A stretch of 64,000 nucleotides of DNA from assembly GCA_963995505.1 (NCBI GenBank), contig OZ023198.1, positions 2,108,001 to 2,172,000 of the forward strand. Direction: 5' to 3'. Each line of letters starts with the position of its first letter. Within the stretch, counting starts at the first letter, position 1. Shown here in pieces: positions 56,974-64,000 of this stretch. The position numbers were made by a program, and so were the translations under genes. The notes beneath the pieces were generated by a model. The model was not told the origin of the DNA and did not search any database. It worked only from the letters and a program-made list of their open reading frames with translations. The stretch is from Hypericum androsaemum. Lineage: Eukaryota > Streptophyta > Magnoliopsida > Malpighiales > Hypericaceae.

Positions 56974-59900
56974 TCAAGGAAGTGGAGCACGCTTAGTCTC
57001 TTTGGCCTCCACAGCATCTGCCTCGGAAGAATTGTCGTCACTCTTCGAGTTGAAGGATCGAGGACTCATTTTCTGCACCTCCTCTCGGGTATAAATGAAT
57101 ATCTTGCGTACCATACCAACAAATTCCCTGTTTAAGAAATAGATTGCCCCAGAAATCTGTCAGGAGAAAAGCATGAAATATATATTTACAATGTGCAACC
57201 CAATTCACAGAGATGGAAAGGGAGACGTACTGCCAGGGATCATCACCAACAAGCATCATGTCACCTTCATCATCAGTATAGACAATCAGCCAGTTCTTCT
57301 TTGGAGCCGCCAGTTCTCCGCCAAATTCGAATAACTGGTCTAATTCGGCAGTCAACTCACCGTAGTTGTTGAATTTGGCGAGGTCAACAGACCTACCAAG
57401 TGCAATTCCTTGTTTCTGTACCTGAAAAGCCAAAGGTGGAAGTTCTTAATAACACCTAAATACTGCATGTATTGCAAAGCAAGCTTCCAACCTTGGTACA
57501 ACTCCTTGTTGAACTGTTGGAGGCTTTGTGGCTGTCCTTCACACCTTGCGATTGTTTCTCAAGCTCACTATCTTCTGCCATTTTCGAGCCTCTTGAATGT
57601 TCAGACTTTTGATCAGAATCCAAGGTACCAATCTGGTGACTTGGCGGATGAGTAGGACCTGCTGCCTCGTTAAATGTATTGTTGTTCCTGTGAGATACAG
57701 GGGAATCCAGCAAAACAGGGTTACTAAGAAGGGAAATGCCAAATAGCTTGCAGTTTCCATCCACAGATTTGCCAGTATCTTGTTCTTGGACACATATAGA
57801 TTTTGGCATTGCCACTCTTGATTGAATGTGGCTGTCAAAAGGGGAAGCGGGTGGAGGCATCAGCCAGTTAGTGTGCGACTGCTCAACTCGATGACCATGA
57901 GTCATAGGATACTCTGTGAATGCGCTGTGTCTGATACTATGTCCTCCCTGAAACGTCAAGTCCCCTTGCACAGGAACTTTGGTGCTCGAGTCTGACAAGT
58001 TGAGTGAAAGACCACCTGAAGACATCAAGGTCCATGGGCTAGCAAGCAAGTTAAACTTCCCCTCCTGATCTAAGATCTGCTTCTTCATCGCATTAGAACC
58101 AGCCTGTGGTTGATCAACATAGGATGCACAAAATCCAGCAGAAGAATTGGCACCAGCCCCGAAGCCTGATAGCAAATCAGTATATCTTTGTTCCTGCCTC
58201 CTGGAATGCGCCCAGTTTTCTGATCCAAATCTTCGTGAAGCAGAAACGACATCAGTTTTCTCATCATCCGCAGAATGTGGCCACATGACAGACTTCTCGG
58301 CAGTCTCAGAATCATTGCTTTCAGTGAAGTTGCCTCTCAAGGTCGGAAATTCTTGACCTTGCAAGACCCTGGAATATCCACTGGTAGGTGTCGGGTCTAT
58401 AATTACTCTGGATGAGCCTGGCAACAAAAGGAATTATAGCTTTCATTTTAGATTTTTGCAATATCACTGTAACATGTTACTTAAATAAACACTAGAGACA
58501 GCATCTTCATCCTACCTTCTCTGGTAAGAACTGAGGAGTCCGTGGATGAAGGAACCATTACTGGTCGGGGCCTTTTCGGTCTGGGCACTGGGTGAGGATT
58601 GAGTGTAGGAGGAGCCAAAGCAGGTTCTACTTTCCATGGAGAGACTCGCTCGGGACGAGGTATGCTGGAAGTTTCATCCCATCTCACCTGAGAGGTAAGA
58701 TTTAAAACCCTCTTAGTATCTAGGTGAAAAATTCCCCACAACCGAAACAACCATGATCAGTAAGGGCCTATAGTACCTTGAGACATCTCCATTTAGATTC
58801 TTTCCACCTCTTGGAATCTGCATCTTCAATTCCTACTATAGTTCCAGTAAATCTGCATTACAACAGTTAAATAACAAATGAAGAAAAAGTAGATCAGAGA
58901 CCATTTCCACTGATAACAAATAAGTAACCAATAATAATCCCCAAAACCAAAAGGGCTACAAGATGACTGATTCTCAATTGGATATGGTGGCAAAATAAAT
59001 ACCTCTGCTCAGGAGCTTCTTCTCCCTCAAACCTCATCTTAAAACGCATACCGATGGAATAATTATTCTTGACAGATTCCATGTACTGATCGACAGGGAC
59101 AAGGAACTCGGCAGGACTTGTTCTGTAACAATAAATTTAGGAGATTTAAATAAGAACATAGATAAGGGAGAGAATCTGGAGTCATTTAAAAAGCAAGAAC
59201 ATCGGCCTTCAATAATTGCCAGCAGTAACCTCTTCAAATTTTCCCTCCAAAGCTTTTAAACCAATTAGATTAATATCTCGACTCAGCAGGTCCAACCAAG
59301 AACATTGAAAGGAACGAACCTTGGTTTGTAAAACACTGTGAACATGGTTCCTGTTGAGTAAGCATGCCAAGCTGTTGCTAGAACACCGAGGTGCATACTG
59401 TGACTGGAAATGACAGATGACGGAACATTGCCCTGTTGTCTCATGGCACGCCGAACCCCTACTCTCAGCTCTCCATTCTCACCTCTGGAACCCAAAAACA
59501 AAACCACCAATTACTTTTAGCATTACTAACAAAGCTCAAAGTCAAAAGAATTAAATCGAATTTCTCATATGAGAACAAACCTCAGAAATATAAAGGCATC
59601 ACCAGCAACAAGCCTTTTGGAACTAACAAAAACACTCCACCCACTCTGAAGCAAGTGCCTCCTTGGTTGCCCTGAAAATATTTAAATCGGTGAAGTCATT
59701 CCACTTTAATTTTACAAGAACGCAAGCTTCTGCATCAACACTATCTAGGGATAATCACAAAGCATTGAAATACAAAAAAGATTTAGACAGTGGGGGAATA
59801 TATTACCTCGAAATATATGCTTGAAACGCCACTCGCTGCCATGCAAATCCTTTGCAACCAACTCCTGCGTGGGAGGCTGCCTCGACATATCCTGCAACCA

Positions 59901-60864
59901 AGAAATAAACGACAAACCACCTTAGAACCACGTTCCGCAATTGATCAAAACCCAAACCCGGATCAGATCTCCAATCATCAATCGTAAAAAAAAAAGTCGC
60001 ACTAACCAGCGGAGGGAGGCATTCATCAGCGTGCCTCCGAAGCACAGAGAAGCCGCCGTGCGTGCTGGTATCAGAGGCGGTCAGCGTCTTGCAAAAGGAA
60101 TGCACTTGGAACCTTGGCGGTGGAGGAGGCGGAGGCTCCTTCACCCCTTCGTTCTCCACCTGCAACCACCCCAAAACCAAATCCGGTATAAAAAACCCCC
60201 ATACTCAAACCAAACCACCAAACTAACTCACCTCTTTCTCTGGAACAAGAACCACTTGTGCGTACACCTCATCGGTATCCGGCTCGGCCTAAAACCATCC
60301 AACACCAAAATTAGAAAACCAAAACAAACATCAAAATTAGTACACCGCGAAGACCCCCGCCTACCTTCAGTTCCACGTTTATCACGCGGCAGTAGATCTT
60401 GGACGGGAGGTCGTACACGGGCATCTGCTGGTCAGCAGACTGGTTCGTCGACGCCTCCACCTAAAATCATTATAATACCCGAAATACCCCTTCAATAAAA
60501 CTGCCTCGGACAAAAAAACACCGACAAAACCCGCAAAGAAGAAGAAGAACCTGCTCGATGTGGCCTTGAGGGAAGTAAAAGACCTTTTCGCCCTTCCGGG
60601 GGACGGTTACCAGTGGGCCCGCGCACGCGTGCCATAGCTCCCTGTAAAGAGCCGTTTCCGCCTCTGCAACCACACACAAAACACCAACCAAAATTAAGTA
60701 AAACGACGCCGTCCTGACATTTCGACCGACGGTTATATTAATATTTATTTCTCTTTACCTTTGGCGGCCTGGGAGGTGGGAGGAGCGGAATGACCGTTCT
60801 GCCCTTCCATGCCCCTCGCCGCGTACAGGTCGCCGGACTTGGTTGAAATCTCCGAAGTAGCCAT
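56974..60864 (-). CDS. ARF2: Auxin response factor, ARF2-like
   Basis: A nuclear B3-type transcription factor of the repressor ARF class that binds auxin response elements. Fourteen exons read by eye: 60759-60864, 60551-60663, 60365-60460, 60232-60288, 60007-60159, 59807-59891, 59581-59671, 59320-59484, 59003-59122, 58777-58852, 58516-58687, 57492-58417, 57231-57421 and 56974-57127. They sum to 2505 bases, 834 codons plus stop, close to Arabidopsis ARF2. [14 protein letters not shown] leads the DNA-binding region. B3 (about residues 140-245) has [16 protein letters not shown]. The Aux_resp domain ends near 354. A Ser/Pro-rich middle follows. The PB1 domain (from about 721) keeps the Lys of GRSVDLAKF and the acidic [14 protein letters not shown]. 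All splice sites are GT-AG and the frame is intact. The tasiR-ARF site in exon 12 supports the ARF2/3/4 clade; the PB1 domain and sequence point to ARF2. Confidence 0.95.
58350..58370 (-). promoter_or_regulatory. tasiR-ARF (TAS3 siRNA) target site in ARF2 exon 12
   Basis: On the minus strand this 21-base site encodes RVLQGQE. The plus strand reads TTCTTGACCTTGCAAGACC and two further bases, differing from the known TAS3 tasiR-ARF at about two positions. ARF2, ARF3 and ARF4 mRNAs are established targets, cut or repressed through TAS3 siRNAs. Only one site was found in this gene. Confidence 0.88.
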
Positions 60865-61354
60865 CTCTCTCTCTCTCTTATCTCCTCCAAATAATTATTA
60901 AGCCCAAAAAAATACCAATATTTACGAGAACACCCCTCCCTCCTTCCTCTTCCTCCTCAGCTCTAGATCAGTCCTCTCTCCTCGCTGCAGCTAAAAGCAG
61001 CCTCTCCCTATCTCCGTCTCTTTCTCTCACTAGATTCTCTCTTCCGCCTCTCTCTCGTTCTTAAAAAGCTTGTCCCCCCCCAAGAACAAAAAGGAGAGAG
61101 ATTGCGTGGCTAGCTTTAACCAGAATGGTCAAAACCGGGTTGCAATTATTTCAACCGCAGTCAATTTCTAACCCCAACCTCTACCGGGACCACCGGTGCC
61201 CGGTTTACTGGGAAACCTTTTCTCTCTTTCCTTTTTTTCTTTTCTGGTTACTACTACTAATTGAGCTTTGAGGTTGGTCAAACTTTTGGAAAATTGTCTC
61301 TCTCTTCTACTGCTAACACAAAATCATCAAGGAGTAAACCAACAAATTTATAGT
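60865..61354 (-). promoter_or_regulatory. ARF2 5' leader and proximal upstream region
   Basis: CT runs at 60865-60880 and 60990-61055 (GA-rich on the coding strand) are typical of plant 5' UTRs. About 490 bp separate the start codon from the first satellite unit. No TATA box was fixed with confidence. Confidence 0.5.
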
Positions 61355-64000
61355 ACTCTCTCAAGTTTATCTATTACGGTCCCCACCAGTTATGTAACGC
61401 TTACGTTACTAGATTATAACAGCTTTCCAAATAAAATATTTAGACCAATTATGATCAAAAAATTCCTCATTTAAGATAGTGTGTTAGTGAAGAGTCCATC
61501 AGCTTCAAACCCAATGAGGCAAATTCGAGACTTCTTGTTTAAGTTTCTCAAGTTTATCTATTACGCTCCCCACCAGACATGTAACGCTTACGTTACTAGA
61601 TTATAACAGCTTTCCAAATATAACTCGTAGACCAATTATGACCCCAAAAAAATCTTATTTAAGATAGTGTGTTAGTGAAGAGTCCATCACGCTTCAAACC
61701 CAATGAGTCAAATTCAAGACTTCTTGCTTGAATTTCTCAAGTTTATCTATTACGGTCCCCACCAAACATGTAACGCTTACGTTACTGGACTATAACAACT
61801 TTCCAAATAAAACTCGTAGACCAATTATGACCCAAAAAATTCCTCATTTAAGATAGTGTGGTAGTGAAGAGTCCATCACGCTTCAAACCAATGAGTCAAA
61901 TTCAAGACTTCTTGCTTGAATTTCTCAAGTTTATCTATTACGGTCCCCACCAAACATGTAACGCTTACGTTACTGGACTATAACAACTTTCCAAATAAAA
62001 CTCGTAGACCAATTATAACCCCAAAAAATTCCTCATTTAAGATAGTGTGTTAGTGAATAGTCCATCACGCTTCAAACACAATGAGTCAAATTCGAGACTT
62101 CTTGTTTAAGTTTTTCAAGTTTATCTACTACGGTCCCAGAATATGGTCCCCACCATACATGTGAAACGCTTACGTTACTTTAATTGACTGCAACAGCTTT
62201 TTTAATAAAACTCGTACACTAATTATGACCCAAAATAATTCCTCACTTAAGCAAGTGTGCTAGTGAATAAGTTCATCAAACTTCAAACCCATTTAGTCAA
62301 ATTCGAGACTTTTTACTTAAGTTTCAACTTTACATACTACGGTCTCAGAATATGGTCCCTACCAAATATTTGTAACGCTTTAGCTAGTGTTATATTACTT
62401 AAACTGAGTGCAACAACTTTCATAACAAAACTCATACACCAATTATGACACAAAGAATTCATAATTTAAGCTAGTGTGCCATTGAACATTCCATGAGGCT
62501 TCAAACTCAATAAGTCAAATTCGAGACTTCTTGCTTAAGTTTTAAGTTTACTAATACGGCCGAAAATGTGATCCCCACTAGACATTTGTAACCCTTTAGC
62601 TAGTGTTACCTTAGTCAAACAGACTAACGACTTTCCTAATAAAGCTCGTACACCAATAATGACCCAATAAATTCTTCATTTAAGCTAGTGTGCCAGTGAA
62701 CATTCTCATAAGGCTCCAAACTCAACGAGTCAAATTCGAGATTTCTTGCTTAAGTTTCAAGTTTATCTACTACGGTCCCAGAATATAGTCCCCACCAGAC
62801 ATATGTAACGTTTACGTTAATTTAATTGACTATAACAACTTTTCTAATAAAACTCGTACACCAATTATGACAAAAAATTATTATTTTAAGATAGTGTGCT
62901 AGTGAATAGTCCATAAGCTTCAAACACAATAAGTTAAATTCGAGATTTCTTGTTTAAGTTTCAAGTTTATCTACTACGGTCTAAGAATATGGTCCCCACT
63001 GGATATTTGTAACGATTTAGCTACTGTTGCGTAACTTAAACTAACTGCAAGAACTTTCCTAATAAAACTCATACACCAATTATGACATAAAGAATTTATC
63101 ATTTAAGCTTGTGTGCCAGTAAACATTCCATAAGACTTCAAACAATGAGTCAAATTCGAGACTTTTTGCTTAAGTTTCAAGTTTACTACTACGGTTCCAG
63201 AATGTGATCCCTACCAAACCTTTGTAGTGCTTTAGCTAGCGTTACGTTAGTCAAACCGACAATAATAACTTTCTTAATAAAATGTGTGCACCAATTATGA
63301 CCCCAAAAGATTCCTCATTTAAGCTAGTGTACTGGTGAACGGTCCATCAAGTTTCAAACCCAATAAATCAAATTTGAGATTTCTTGCTTAAATTTTGAGT
63401 TTACCTACTACGGTCCAAGAATATGATCCCCGCCAAACATTTGTAACACTTTAGCTAGTGTTATGTTACTTAAACTAACTGCAACAACTTTCCTAATAAA
63501 TCTCATACACCAATTATGACCCAAAGAATTCATCATTTAAGCTAGTGCGCCAGTTGAACATTCCATCAGGCTTCAAACCCAATGAGTCAAATTTGAGACT
63601 TATTGCTTAAGTTTCAAGTTTACCTACCACGATCTCAGAATATGATCCCCACTAGACATATGTAACGCTTTAGCTAGAGTTACGTTACGACTACAACAAC
63701 TTTCCTAATAAAATATGTACATCAATTATGCCCTAATAAATTCTTCATTTAAATTAGTGTGCTAGTAAATATTTCATCATGCTTCAAACTCAGTGAGTCA
63801 AATTGGAGACTTATTGCTTAAGTTTCAAGTTTAGTTACTACGGCCCCACAATATGATTCCCACCAGACATACGTAACGTTTTAGCCATATTTACGTTACG
63901 TCTACAACAACTTTCTTAATGAAACATGTACATCAATTATGACCCAATAAATTCTTCATTTAAGCTAGTGTGCAAGTGAACATTCTATTAGGCTCCAAAT
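61355..64000. repeat. Tandem satellite array upstream of ARF2, continues past the window
   Basis: At least thirteen units, tracked by a TACTACGGTCCCAGAATATGG-type anchor (shortened to TATTACGGTCCCC in early units) at about 61379, 61569, 61754, 61941, 62130, 62337, 62555, 62771, 62976, 63193, 63409, 63626 and 63841. Spacing is about 188 bp in the first four units and 205-218 bp afterwards. Other shared words are CCAATTATGACCC and GAGTCAAATTCGAGACTT. Near the gene the units are shorter and more alike; farther out they are longer and more varied. No open frame is conserved. Confidence 0.92.

Noticed and set aside
61355..64000. Satellite units as a CRISPR-like array
   Set aside because: Units of about 190-217 bp are contiguous repeats without unique spacers, in a plant nuclear genome, with no cas genes.

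Overview
This is nuclear DNA from a dicot-like flowering plant. The signs are intron-containing plant genes (a plastid ClpC chaperone and an ARF2-type auxin response factor), Ty1-copia retrotransposons, Mutator and hAT elements, TRIM-like elements, AT-rich intergenic DNA, and a trans-acting siRNA target site that is conserved in land-plant ARFs. There is no bacterial or organellar operon structure and no CRISPR array. I saw no tRNA or rRNA gene.

Layout. 1-3402: a CLPC gene on the minus strand, running off the left edge (nine exons visible), with its 5' region to about 4150. 5690-16490: a transposon-rich insert. It holds an inverted-repeat element carrying a TRIM, a Mutator-like element (6664-15937) that was split by a copia element (7523-15353), and a small MITE. 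16764-17584: a hAT-like MITE. 17600-21720 and 21765-26100: two more copies of the CLPC 5' half and its upstream DNA. Both lost the AAA+ ATPase domains through the same internal deletion but kept an open, splice-compatible frame over the whole N-domain. 25028-25325: an acidic, internally duplicated coding remnant. 27022-36024: a short, pol-less copia derivative whose gag was split by a second copia element (29169-35539). 36880-41310: a Tnt1-like copia on the plus strand, ending in a perfect 46-bp-arm palindrome. 41322-41957: a second Mutator-like MITE. 42287-44317: a candidate solo LTR with GC-rich internal repeats. 44739-52065: a MAPKKK-like pseudogene split by an Ale-like copia (44904-51371), which itself contains a 1.4-kb solo LTR (49005-50424). 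53460-55345: a diverged duplicate of the DNA flanking the 27-36 kb retroelement. 56974-60864: an intact 14-exon ARF2-like gene on the minus strand. 61355-64000: a tandem satellite upstream of ARF2, running off the right edge.

How the genes relate. Two ordinary host genes, one for plastid proteostasis and one for auxin-responsive transcription, flank about 50 kb of duplicated and transposon-filled DNA. The most interesting biology is the pair of truncated CLPC copies. If expressed, they would give plastid proteins made almost only of the Clp N-domain, the substrate/adaptor-binding module. That architecture resembles the plant ClpT proteins but would have arisen independently. All exon boundaries were read by eye from splice consensus and reading-frame continuity. 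They need transcript support.
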